64,000 bases of DNA from Amanita rubescens (lineage: Eukaryota; Basidiomycota; Agaricomycetes; Agaricales; Amanitaceae): positions 1 through 64,000 of the forward strand of contig WION01000287.1 in assembly GCA_015039365.1 (NCBI GenBank), in the 5' to 3' direction. A program made the position numbers and the translations under genes. The notes below the pieces were generated by a model, which worked only from the letters and a program-made list of their open reading frames with translations, ran no database searches and was not told the DNA's origin. This document shows, in pieces, positions 42,021-53,939 of this stretch (within the stretch, counting starts at the first letter, position 1; each line of letters begins with the position of its first letter).

Positions 42021-42997
42021 CATTTTGAAACTATCACATCAATTGGTCACTTTAGTGTCTCAGATGAATCAATACGATATAGGTATGAAAAAATACAGTC
42101 CGGTTATTGTAGTTTTTAAAAAAGAAAATAGTATAATTTAAGTTGCGTAGTACGCGCGCGAGTCGTTTTGCAATCAAAAAAGTCCCGTTGAGATCATGTC
42201 GTCAAAACGTTCATGATCGTTTTCGCCCGTTTGTTTGTTCGTTAGCTCTTGAGTACTGAGTTGTTGTCCATAACAGCGTCGCAGCCGGCCCTCCTCCGAG
42301 GTAATTCCGGGGGGAAAGAACTTAAGTACACGGCAGTTGCCTCGCTTGGGACCGTCACTTCTGGTAGCATGCACCATCACAGCGCGCTGCCTGGCTTTCT
42401 CCATCGCCTCGTCAGCTCAGGAATCGATATCCTCGCTGCTCGTCCACAACCTACCGGCAGAAGCAGGCGATGAATCGTGCGAGTGTCCAGCGGGGCGTGG
42501 ACGGGGCTTGAGGTAGAGAAGAGATGCTGGCATCAGGTTGCTGGTGACCCCGACGACGTCTTTGCGATGCAGAGGCAGTGGCAGTGGCGGTGACGAGAAC
42601 GTTAAGGTGGCCGCTCAATCTCTTGAAAAGGAGGAGGGGGTGCATGTGGTTCAGATGATAATGCAGGCGAAGAGAGCGGGACTGAGAGGAGTTGAAAAGG
42701 TATGTTCTTTACCGCGGAGATTCTCTTGGTACCCTTGTAACTCAAAGTTCGTATCGTGCTTGCCCGTCGCAGAATTTGCGCTAGCCGTCGATTTCGCTCG
42801 AACACCGTCTGGAAGGGGTTAAGGTCGTAGACACATTGGAGGTCATCTAAGCATGATTCTGTACTTATTTATCTGTCTGGTTGCGAGGAGGCGTCTCTTG
42901 ACAACGACGTTCGTGCCCACTTAATGCCAAACGACCAAACAGACCATAATAGGGTGACACATACTCCAGCGATGGAGCACAACGTCATTGGTCAAGC
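42021..42997. other. Intergenic, no gene supported
   Basis: ORFs at 42249-42473 and 42538-42822 lack recognisable domains. Confidence 0.3.
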
Positions 42998-44656
42998 GCG
43001 TATCGCTTACATTTACCAACGCCAAAGTTAATGGCAACGGCAAGAACCCTGATTCGTCCAAATCAGTGTCCCTAACGCCTTCGTCGACTTCCAAAAAGCA
43101 GGCCACGCCTCCACCACCTCCAAACCTTATTCTTCCTACATGGCAAGATGTGTTCCATACGGCGCCTAGGAACCTGGTACGCTTACGAAGACGGTGCAGT
43201 ACCTCAGTGGGATGCTGTTCAGTGGCTGTAGAAGTGATTGGCCGATACTGGGTGCCGGTCCGGGACGCAAAGATAAGGGAAAAAGGGAACGCGAGAAGTA
43301 TGGTTCTTATCTTCTCTTTTCAACGAGTTATTAAGCTTGTGTCGCAGAAAACAGCGTGGATTTGCGCATTTTGGACAGGCGCTACCTGGATGCAGCTCAG
43401 GCTGGTGCAACCCTCGACAAGGATATCTTGCGCAGCTGCAAAGTTGTCGTGATCGGTGTTCATGGATGGTTTCCAGGTATGCCAACAGCCCTGTTGGATG
43501 TATTTCCCAAGTTTTACTGATACAGGAGTGGTTGAATTGAGGTCCCGCGATATGTGCTGTGATAGGCGATGTGAGCGCGTAGCGGCTATCTCCAATTCGT
43601 ATCATTGTGTCCTGCGGCGTAGTCAAAGGGAACTAGTACCAAGTTTGCTAATATGATGGTCCAGGCGCCGGAAGACTTCCAGACTGAACGCAATGTTAAG
43701 CTGGAGAAAGTTACGACGATTCCGTTGGAAGGAGAGGGGACGATAAAATGGCGAGTTGACAAGTAAGCCCGGGTCATTTTCTATCCAGGATTTCGTGGGT
43801 GTTGACGAAAGGGTTTCTGTTTAGGTTATATGATAATCTATTGAAGAACCAGGAATGGATGGACGATATCCCGCGGGTGCAATTCTTGTCTCAACGCACT
43901 CACAGGGGTCTATTGTTTCAACTCACCTTTTGGACCGTCTCATCAGTGAGAAGCACATTCGGACGGCGCGAAACGGCGGGCCTGCAGGCTCGTTCCTGTC
44001 TGCATCCGGGACGAATACGGCACCAGCGCCGAGGATCCAGAAGTTTTGCTGTTTGGCTATGTGCGGTACACACTTGGGGCCTTTGCGGTACTTGAGTACA
44101 ACGCTATTGGTTCAATCGTACTTGGTAGGGATTAGTCGAGTGTTTCTAGTCCCTTTCTCCGGCTTACATATTTACAACACCTCGAACCACCAGCTGCTCG
44201 AGAACTTTTCGAGTTTCAGGTACAGATACGTTCTTGTGTCTGGTTGACGTTATTGACGTGTTATGTAACAGAATACTGAAAGCGAAGTATCAAAAGACTA
44301 CGTTCGGGCGCTCAGGAACGTTCTAGGCATTGGAGTCAAGATGGTGGAACGACCAAGTTGTTCCAATCTACTCAGGCGTGTTTACCGCCGCTTCACATCC
44401 ATTGATCCTTCAGGCATTATATATCGATGGCGACGCGTATCAGTACGTCTTCCTTGATATTTGGGTGTCGCCATTGATGTCAATATACTCTTGTATCAGC
44501 TCCTCTGATTTCCTTGCAAACCTTCTTGTGCGCATTGTTAATTCGGGGATATCTGATACCGGATTTCTCGCTCATCTCTCTGAGGTGACCGCAGACTCGT
44601 TGATTCGTGGAGTTGGACATTCTACACCCTATGAAGAGATTGCAACGTATGCGTAA
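42998..44656 (+). pseudogene. Broken alpha/beta-hydrolase (lipase-like) gene
   Basis: Recognisable pieces in order: PPPPNLILPTWQDVFHTAPR, CKVVVIGVHGWFPG (oxyanion-hole strand), NMMVQAPEDFQTERNVKLEK, TTIPLEGEGTIKWRVDK, LYDNLLKNQEWMDDI, AILVSTHSQGSIVSTHLLDR with the nucleophile elbow (SxG in HSQGS), CLAMCGTHLGPLRYLSTTLL and SHPLILQALYIDGDAY. The pieces lie in different frames and some joins lack splice sites, so the gene is inactive as written. It resembles a fungal putative serine esterase family of unknown substrate. Confidence 0.6.
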
Positions 44657-47600
44657 GGATTCGTTCTGTTCGACCATATAAATGCCCTGAACCAGATTGC
44701 CCGAAAACGTACACAAGACCAGGCGCGCTCAAGAGACACATGGTAAAGCATGCCCCCCAATGATTCATTGGATGGTGACCCTTCTTTCATTTCGCACTTT
44801 TACTTCCAAACCCTTCTAAATTCAAAGATTGGTAACTAATCATATGTCGACACTACCGATGCTCTAGTCTAACTCGTAGTGTACCAGACGGGTGTTAATC
44901 ATTTTAGTAGTACCGTATACAAGCGTTTGATTTCTATTTCGAGTTGTGAACCTGAGTTGAAATGTGATGATACGTTTAGGCACATTCCATTCTGGGTGAT
45001 TAACCATTAGCGTCCTGGGATTTGAATCATGTTGAACGCATATATAGATCTAGTTTGATGCTATGGAAAGAGTGCGCCGAGTCGACGGGAGAAAACCTTG
45101 CATACAACTTCGCGTCCTTTTCAAGCGTCAATCGTTCCACGAGTCCACTGGGAGCCACGTTGAGATGCAATGACGCAGCACAACGATCGGTGATAGTCTA
45201 ATTCCCGTTTATAAAAGTTTTGAGACTGACGCTCTCCACATCAAGACTCGATTTTCGTCGCGAATCTCCAGTGATCGCGTGAAAGATTGAATAAGAACTT
45301 CCTGACGTTTGTCGATAGGCTGTGATCTGGTGGGAGATGGCAACGATGTGGACTTTATAAAGGTTGATGTTGAGGCCGCATTTGGGCGGTGGATGGTGGA
45401 TCAAAGATGTTGGCAGCCCGAATGAAGGATCTAAGGCCTGGGGAAGAGGATCGTCAATGTATATGCAGAAAGGGATGAACGCACCTTCGTAAGTGCTGGA
45501 CCTTCTGTTCGTCGTCATTTTCTACTCGTGCGCCGTAATACTAGCCTGAACAGCCGAATGGAGAAGTTATCGTGTGACTGGGCCTGAGAGCACTCAGCAG
45601 CGGGTCAGCATTCAACATTGCCTCTCCCAAGTGAACGCTATGTCGTGTCGCCGTCGTCCTCCATCGGGAAAAACGGAGATGGATAATTGAGGACAAAAAA
45701 ATTTAATCTCTTAATATTGTACAATCTGGTACAATCTGTAATACTAAGCTTAATCCGTTCCAATTGATACAAATTCATCGAAAAGGCAATAAGTTCGTAA
45801 GTCTGAAAAGCTATTTACCAGAAAGAAGAAAACTTGTCAAGAATACGGTGCTTTTCCAATCGTGTGGAATTGTGGCTAACAAAATTCCTCAATCAGAACC
45901 AGGCGGGTGTTGGGCACTGATATAGTGAGGGGGGGACCGTGAGTTGCAGGCGACACCACGACTGTGAACAAGCTAACGAAGTGCTAAATGATGGATCCAG
46001 GTGCATGCTGCGACATGCATGGGCCACGTGGTAGATTCAGCCATATTTTGCCTCGCACTCTGCTCACCGGGGCTGGTGGGTGTTGGACGTTGGGCACTGA
46101 TCCTGGATCGATGCGGGAATGGGCTGGCAGCTAGCTGGGGATGCTCGAATTTTAAGTAGGGGGCTAATGAGATCCGAGCGAAGTCCAACCTCACACGCAC
46201 GGGCCACGCGGTTCCGGAACATATATCAGATCCGGCCATATTCTAAGTTCTCGCCTCTCACTCCCATTACTCCCTTTCGCTCGATCCCTCTCTCCTCTGC
46301 AAGACTGCACCGTCATCGCGCTCAGCGTGCAATGCGCACAGGCAGCCATTGCTAACCCTCAGCCGGAGCAACATCCAGCGCTACCCGAGCGAAGCTCAAC
46401 CCCACAAGCACGGGCCACGCAGTTCCGGTCCTCTGTCCAACTTCTTCACACGCACAGGCCACGTGGTTGAACAACCAAGTCAGGATCCGGCCGTTCCTCA
46501 CCTTGCGCTCTTCCTCACTCCACCACTATCACACCACACGCACACAACACACGCACACAACACACGCACACAACACATAGCCTATCAAGCAGGTAGCCAT
46601 CCCGACGTGGACACTCTACTAGTAACCCATGTAAGTCTGCCTGTACGTGTGTAATCCACTAGCTAAATCACCCTCAGTCCCACTGCCCAGCATCTTCGTG
46701 ACCACCAAGGTGAGTATCGCCAGTTGCTTCGATGACGCGGTTCGAGTTTACGAGTGCCTATATTAGTTATGCGCTACCACGGCTACCTTTGATCCTCGAC
46801 ATATGATAGCGCTGTTAGTAATAGTTTTGGCTATAACATAGTGTACACCTACGTAGCAATGAAATATATTAAGTTTTTAGGTCATGACCATAAGTGTGAA
46901 CTGCAACTAATAACTACTAAACTTGTTGCAATATTGTCTAATTAGAGCTTGGATTTTAGGAGAACTAAGAGTCTAAGTATCATCCAGCTAATATTGCTAA
47001 GTCCTCAATTTGGTTGAAATTGTCTTATTTCTGGCTATTTTCTGGCGAATTATGCACGATTAACCATCTCGGTTTTTCCCGATGTCGCAGCCGTCCTCGC
47101 CGCCTAAGCCTGATTTCTAGCATATACTTAAGTACGAGGTGGATTGGGGTGCAGCGGGGAAAGATACCTGGGAATGCCGCTCAGATCTTAGATGAGCCAA
47201 ATCGCGCGCCCAGACCACCCACCCACATGCCGGAAGACTAAGCTTCTGATCCATCGGAATTCGCGCAAACACGCTCCGAGTATGCAAAGACGTGCAAGGA
47301 TTGTACACAGCGGCTTGCCGATGTGTACTCCAAGAAGAAGACTGCCAGATCCGATAAGGAAAAACAGCACCACAGGGGCAGATCTCGATGATGGTGAGGT
47401 TGGCGTAACCTTTCCAATCTGTCATTAAACACGTTCCTCGCGTCGTTCACTCCCATAAGTATTCGACATCGATGGGTATATTTAAGGCACTGAGCGGGTT
47501 CACCTGAGAGGGATTGAAGTGAAGAGGGGTTGATCAATTTGGCGTGACGTTGTGGTGAGCGGTGCACACTCGCTCAAATGCCCCTCATACTCATCAAAGT

Positions 47601-48258
47601 GTCGGCCACACTCAACTTACGCGCTCCTTGAAAGTGCAAATCATGTTTGCGTGAGAGTATCACTATCAGCCTTTGCGATGACGGGAATGTGATAGTAACC
47701 GCTTCAGTGAAAATCATCATCTGGTGACCCGGCTCCACAGAGTCCGAATGTTCGCATTCAACTTGGGATCGAAGTTCGTGATACCCAAGTTCGGAGAGGA
47801 CAGACCAAGGATACCCGGATGGGTCGAGGATCGCAGGGTGGCGTGGCCTGCAAACCAGATGGATGGATGGAGGTACTGGGAGTAGCCGCACTCACGGTTT
47901 GCGGTATGATATTGGATAAGTATTGCTGATGTCAAGAATCAAGTTTCAACTAACGATTCTGATATTTCATCATTCGCCTGATGAAAAGATCATGCCGTGA
48001 ACGGCAAAACGAGCGTATACATATCACTCCCTGTTGCCATTCACCCGCGCGCGACGGTATACGAGTATAAAGCGGCGCCGCATCCCTCTCTGATCTCAGC
48101 TGGTTTCTCCCTCTCACGCGCATCTTAGAGCTGGTCTCTATCTCAGCTGCGCTAGATCCGCCTCCTCAGTCCTGATCTCCACATACGCTTGTTGTTAGTG
48201 AGTAGCACCGATATTGACTCTGGTGCCCACTCAACCCATACTAACCTAAGAATCAGTT
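44657..48258. other. Long intergenic stretch with short repeats, no gene supported
   Basis: There is no defensible gene in 3.6 kb. At about 46165-46215 and 46383-46430 a run GAGCGAAG(T/C)(C/T)CAACC...GCACGGGCCACGC(G/A)GTTCCGG is repeated. Inverted or partial copies of GGGCCACG(T/C)GG occur at about 46020 and 46448. ORFs at 45198-45518 and 47117-47567 are unrecognised. Confidence 0.4.
46536..46582. repeat. Microsatellite (ACACACGCACACA)n
   Basis: The phrase CACACGCACACAA repeats about four times in a row here. Confidence 0.8.
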
Positions 48259-48854
48259 ATGTTATTCTTGCAGGCGCTACTTTTCTTTATGTTCGGCATT
48301 TCTGTCGTCGCGATTCCCACTTCCCCGATGATATCCGATATTTCTCGACGAGGTCCGAAGGAGTCTAAGGGGAAGACTCCTCCTTCTAGTCCGCATACTG
48401 GTCACAAAAAACCGGATCTTGATGGTCTCTGGAAGAACAACGATCCTGATGAATATCCATCAGATAGTTATATGAAAATCACAGAGGGGACTATCATAGC
48501 TATTTGGCCACCTATCCGATACACCGGCCGCCAAAGCCCGGAGCGTCGACTTCAAGAAAAAGAGTGGAACCGGGAAACAAACCCGAGCAAGACCCGCATC
48601 GTCAGTGATTTCTCGCTGTTTGGAAACCTCACGTCTCAAGGTACATTTCATAGAAATCACCTGACTTACCCCCAATTATGTGTAAATTTGATCAGTCTAC
48701 GTTTCTTGAGGGTTCATTTCACACAGAGTTCATGGACCAGGTATCCATAGATATTGAGTTCGGACCAGAGAAGCTCAAAATGACACTTCCGATTCGCAAG
48801 AGCAAAAAGACTCTGGGGGTTGCCCCAAACCCCGCTCGTAGACATTCAATTTGA
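48259..48854 (+). CDS. Putative secreted protein, unrecognised
   Basis: ATG 48259 starts a strong signal peptide (MLFLQALLFFMFGISVVAIP). A basic, proline-rich stretch (KGKTPPSSPHTGHKKPD) and EKEWNRETNPSKTRIVSDF follow. After a probable intron (GTACAT donor near 48641) the sequence FMDQVSIDIEFGPEKLKMTL runs to a stop at 48854. The phase of the intron join is one base off as written. No known domain. It lies just upstream of the HNH gene in the same orientation. Confidence 0.5.
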
Positions 48855-48910
48855 GACAAGTACTTGTTTGTCCAGTAGTCCTTGTCGGTTCTACTGTGTA
48901 GTGAAATGCA

Positions 48911-50296
48911 ATGAGTGACCTGAAAGTTCGTGGAACGAAAGACGAGTTGCAATTGGTAACGGTCGCGCCCGGGAGTTTGTCATACCAACTTGGCAGTGCC
49001 ATCAACAAGGTGAACCCATTTATCTGCACATTGAAGACCGGCGAGTTCTCACACTCTCCATCCCCTTCAGTGACATCGAGAGGCTCTCCGTCCGTCCTGT
49101 CAGATGGCTTCGATTTGTACCGTGGAGATCTCTCTGCGATGCCCAATGACCCCCCTGTCGACTATGACAGTATCTCCCTTGCCGAAGCTTACTATTATAT
49201 TCCTGAGGGTAATATTCACAGATCCCATATTTGTCGCTTTTTCGCTAATATTTTGGTTTACGCCTCTATAGGGGATTATCATCTCATCGACCACAATACA
49301 ATGAACGATCGAATCACTTCCTCTGTGCAAATGCCAAGCTCTTTACACTTCCGCCATGATGTCATGGAGCGCGATGGCCCTGTGTGCGTCTTCACAGGAC
49401 TCCTGGCAGTACATGCGATGCAGCACACCTACTCGCCAAAAGCAAGGGCGATGAGGTATATATCAGTCGTCATTGTTCCATGTCACCGCCTTGCTAAACG
49501 CCCTCCTAGTACATTGAGGTTGTTCTCCAAGATCGTACGACCTCGCTCTAGTTGAACCTGGTGTTCTAGGCATTAACTCTGTTGAGAACGGGATGTTTTT
49601 GAGCAAGAATCTCATTCGTTGTTCGCGCTCGGGAGCAGCGCTTTTTTAAAGGTACGTGAAAGTAGACATAAATTCCGAAAATTTCTGAATCTGGTGATCT
49701 CTAGACGCCCAACTTTGCTTTGGGCCCCGCCGACATCCCTAGAGTTGAGACAGATCCAATGCCACCCAGTCGCATCACATTGTATCAGTTGGAACCAGAC
49801 CCTAGCCTTGATCCGATTTTGCAACATGACGCGCGCATCGCCAGTACGGGCATCATACCGCCGCCATCTACCGTCATCCTTGACTTCACGTATGGTGTTG
49901 CTGCATATCGACGCTGGGGAAGTGGACAGGACATCAAGGAAGTGATTCAGCGCCGTTTTGCCGAACACTATAAACCTATACCTATCCCACCAGCCTCTCC
50001 GCACTCAAGTGACGGCGATAGTTCCCCAGAATCTGATGACCTCGACGACGAATAGACGACGGAGAGGGAGAAATCACGGCTCAAAGAGGACAGATGGAAT
50101 GCTTCGTGCGATGGACGACGTCCTTATGCTCTCCATGTTGCTCAAGGGAACCACTCCTGAATTGATGGCCACAGAAAGACAGAAACGAGAGGAGGCGGAA
50201 GAGTTGTGTGCGCAGGAGGCTAGTCGAGCGAAAGTGCAGCAGTGGATGCAAAGCTCTCCGTGCGTTCTCTCTTACCTCCGAGCTATTTCCCACTAG
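48911..50296 (+). CDS. HNH-endonuclease-type protein of the Agaricomycete family, with small frame breaks
   Basis: The N-terminal part reads LKVRGTKDELQLVTVAPGSL and DYDSISLAEAYYYIPEG; an intron at 49210-49270 follows. The nuclease region has RHDVMERDGPVCVFTG, AAHLLAKSKGDE (first HNH histidine), YIEVVLQDRTTS and LGINSVENGMFLSKN (Asn and terminal part of HNH). A Pro-rich linker (DIPRVETDPMPPS) and a helical tail ending RAMDDVLMLSMLLKGTTPEL and EASRAKVQQWMQSS close the gene. One base is missing before CDAAH near 49420 and one shift lies near 50054. Many copies of this family occur in mushroom genomes; the role is unknown. Confidence 0.7.
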
Positions 50297-50492
50297 AAGC
50301 TGATCTTAGGATATCAAATTCCAGTCAAACGCAAACCAGAGAACGATAAATGACCGTTTTTTGAACCTGTGCACTCTATACCAAGACATACTTTTGGTGT
50401 CCATCCGCAGTTTCTGTTATGAATACAATTATTACCTTGTGAGAACCGTTCCCTATCTTATAATTACTCGATGCCCGGCTTGCGTTGCGTAG

Positions 50493-50640
50493 CGGCGCTA
50501 CTGATATCGTAACATAAGCATTTTCGTTGGCATTGCAATCTCAATTACAGCTTTTCCATGAGAGTATTGATGACGTCCTCCTACTGATAGGTTCCTGCAG
50601 TGCCAGGGGGTGCCGCTTCATTTGTGCAAGGCTGTGTGCA
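50493..50640 (+). repeat. Dispersed repeat, copy 2
   Basis: The same landmark runs as the inverted copy at 23560-23700, with about 20 additional bases (GAGTATTGATGACGTCCTCC) between two of them. It probably marks a transposable-element remnant. Confidence 0.7.
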
Positions 50641-53285
50641 GAGATCTTGCCTTCGCGGCACGGTGACATCGGTGAAAATTCCCGGCGTTACCGGGATTTC
50701 GGCCCGCATGCGACGACAGTGGACACTTCATCTCCAGGCCAAGAAGCTCCTTGTAGCGTACGGAACATGCGCCCAGAAATCTCGGAGTTCAACTGCTTTC
50801 TCCAGCTTTGTGCTCTCAACTTTTTCCACCATCAAGCTTTTCTTCACCGCGTCCAATCTCTCGCCAACTCACTCACTCGACCCTTTTCTCTCCCTTCGAC
50901 CTCATTTTCTCTCCCTCCAACTCGCTTCCAGAACAATTCCACCGCATCGGTCTCGCCACAGCTTCTCCTTACCGCGACCTCGCAAACGCCTTTCTTCCTC
51001 CCCTCCCAGAGACATCCGAATGGAATCTCTCCAAAAAAGGCTGAACAAAGTACTACTACAAGCACGCCGAGCAGCGCCCGTTTCAGCGAACCCGTCCCCT
51101 TTCCTATCCACGACGTCATCCCGGAATCCTGCTTGTTTTTGATGTAGAAAGTGGGTCGTCCATACCCCGTCATCGCCATAGCCGCCTCTTCCAATGCGTG
51201 GTACGAAGGATCCGTGGTTGGCACAGTTGGATTCAAGGACGTTGAAAAAGGCGGGAAAATCGAGGGGCGTGGTGAGTAGTACTTTTTTCGTTGCTGTCTA
51301 TTTTTTTGCTCAAGGGGCATCTCCTTCCCGTATTGTCCTCTTACTGCTCAAGCTGGCGTATAATGGCGATCAAGGGCTGGAATTACGTCGAAAAGTGGGC
51401 AAACTGCGTACCGCTCGCGGTCAGAAGACCAGTCAGATCCTTTGTCCGCGCCACGCAAAGTACCGTTGGCCTCAGGCGAGATGACGTCTAACGATAACGA
51501 CCTAGCGACGGTGTTATCGTCTGGTTCAAAGGACCTGGACGGCCGAATACAGGGACTTGCAGCTCGTATGATGGAAGAGGCGACGCGTTACTAGCATTTT
51601 ATTTCACAATAGCGAAGTTTACTGTCCTCTGCGACAATTTTGATTCACATTTCGTCATGTTTAGTAACACAACAACACAACAACTTGAAGTACGTAGCAT
51701 GAAACAACTAAATTAACGGACAGGTTCCATGTCGAACCTCCAGACGTCATTGCCGAGTGCATTGAAATTGACCGTGACCTGGTGCAATTTCATAACTATC
51801 GGTTCATATTTTTGAATGGAAATAGCATACCGGAGTGCGAGATTCGCGGCTCGCGAGCCTCATGAACAAGTTTTCGTCGATAACTTTGATTCTATAGGGC
51901 ATCACATTCAATTCTCAATAGCGAAGTTTATTGTCCTCACTCACCTGTACAATCCAGTTCGTTCCTCAATAAGTTCATACCGTTCACGTCGAGGACGAAC
52001 GACAACTTCGCTACCCTGTGTAACAATGGCTCAGCCCACGGATATTGACAATCAGACCAAACGAACAGGAACACGGCCTCTGTCGGCGACACCCGCTTCT
52101 TGAGACAACAGGCTGTGCAAGGTAATGATATTGCCTTCTGCTCTTTGGAGGATCCACTGCAAACCAAGTATCAATATACGCTTGTATGCGGACCATAAAC
52201 TGTTTCACCTTCTGGTTAGCACCACCGGTTCTCGGGAATCCGATGATATTGGTGTCCGGCACAACGCTGCTGCCCTCAGGTCGAAGTACAACCCTGTGGC
52301 AATGTTGATAATTTCGTAGGTTCCGTTACGTGGGAGCATGATGGATATGAAGAGCTGAGGTCGTATTGACTGAGGAGAGTTGAGCTACGATTGCTGCTCT
52401 TATATGTTGACGAACGATACACGTTCCCTCGTATGATTCGTGGCCGTGTCCTTGGTGCAAACCTTTCAAGTAGTTACGTCTTTCATCTAATGTACAAGTA
52501 AAATGGTCTAGACACACGCACATCGTGCTTCTCTGTCAAGCCGTGGAACCGCACCGTTTCAAAAGGTTCTAAAACGCAAAGGTACGGTAATACACCATGC
52601 TTCTCTGTTGCTCCATGGAAGAACTACATTCCTACGAATGTACGAAAAAGGCATTCAGCTTATGGAGGCTTGGTGCGGTAATGGTACTTACAATATATTC
52701 ACGGCTATGGTCTTCGCGCAGACAATTCAGGTAGTTCTAAGCTGGTTAACAACCCACTCCATCCCTAAACGGCGATTGTGCGGCACACGAAGACGAACGG
52801 TGTTTTGCGTAAGTTCGCGGCTTCGGACATGAAATGACCCAAATGATCAAGAATTGCTTATCCTGACGAAAAAGGGTCATCTGGAAGGGTGACTTCTTGT
52901 ACATCTGGAAAGGATTCTTCGATTAGAGCACCTATGCCTAAGTGCGTGGAATTGGATAAGTCAGATGGATGATCACGAAATGGTAATCGTCCCCCATACT
53001 AATGAGAACTGCTGTGAGAATCATCTGCTAGCCCCACTGGTGCGAAGTTTCTTCCATGGATAGTCTCAGACTTAGGCTTTGAAACGCATGTCAGCCCCGG
53101 CGAAGATCATAGGATCCAGAAATGGATTGGCACCTGATCACCAGCCACACAGATACTACGTGAGCGTTCGCTTTCCGCTGGTATTGTTCGACTTCTAATG
53201 CCGATAGACCCTGTGGTAGCGCGGGAGGGGATACGAAGACCACCGCATTCGATTCGAATATGGTAGGTTGGTTCATTTAGAGTCG
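50641..53285. other. Region without a recognised gene
   Basis: Long ORFs overlap at 50527-51147 and 50844-51320 on opposite strands. The minus frame contains a hydrophobic run (ALLGVLVVVLCSAFFGEIPF) and the plus strand a short frame near 51363-51490 (MAIKGWNYVEKWANCVPLAV). I cannot decide between them. From 51500 to 53285 I see only short ORFs. Confidence 0.3.
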
Positions 53286-53900
53286 ACAACGGAGTTGAGA
53301 AGACGCTCGGACACATTAATATGAATTTTATACTTATATATGTATAACAAAGAACCATTTTTTCCTGAGAGTAAATACATCAAATGAAAGCTTATATGCA
53401 TTGGATATCAACTCTAGAATAGCTAAGTAATTGGTGGAGTAGTTCTTGTAATATGAGGGAAACAAAGTACAGCCCTCTCATGGTGACTTTCCATATTTGG
53501 AGGATGTGACAGTTACATATCACACATTACAACCTGCAGCTGCAATTCTTCATTATGTGCATGTGAGTGGGTAAACAGGCTCTGCTCTGATACCTTGCAT
53601 GATTTCCTGCAAAGCTGCTGTTACCACATGCCAGGGCCCAAGACGTCCATTGACACAGGAAGCTAGTGCATCATGTCTGCTTTCAATTAATTGGCTCCAT
53701 TTGGAAATGCATTGCCACTATCCATTTGCTGACACCTGTGGCAGTACACCTTCTACTCTGCTATACAAAGAAAGCCTTCTTTCATATGTCTGCCTTTGTC
53801 TCATTCAGCATCACATAGTTGCATTGAGGTACACTAAGTTGAAGTGTTCACACTTTTCATAGCAACAAATTAGCACAAATGCACCTGTACTAAGCTGTTT
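53286..53900. other. CpG-poor spacer without a gene
   Basis: Short ORFs such as 53599-53862 have no domain. No gene supported. Confidence 0.35.
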
Positions 53901-53939
53901 ATGTGCCTAAGTGAGCCAGCTAGTCTACACCCAAGCAAC

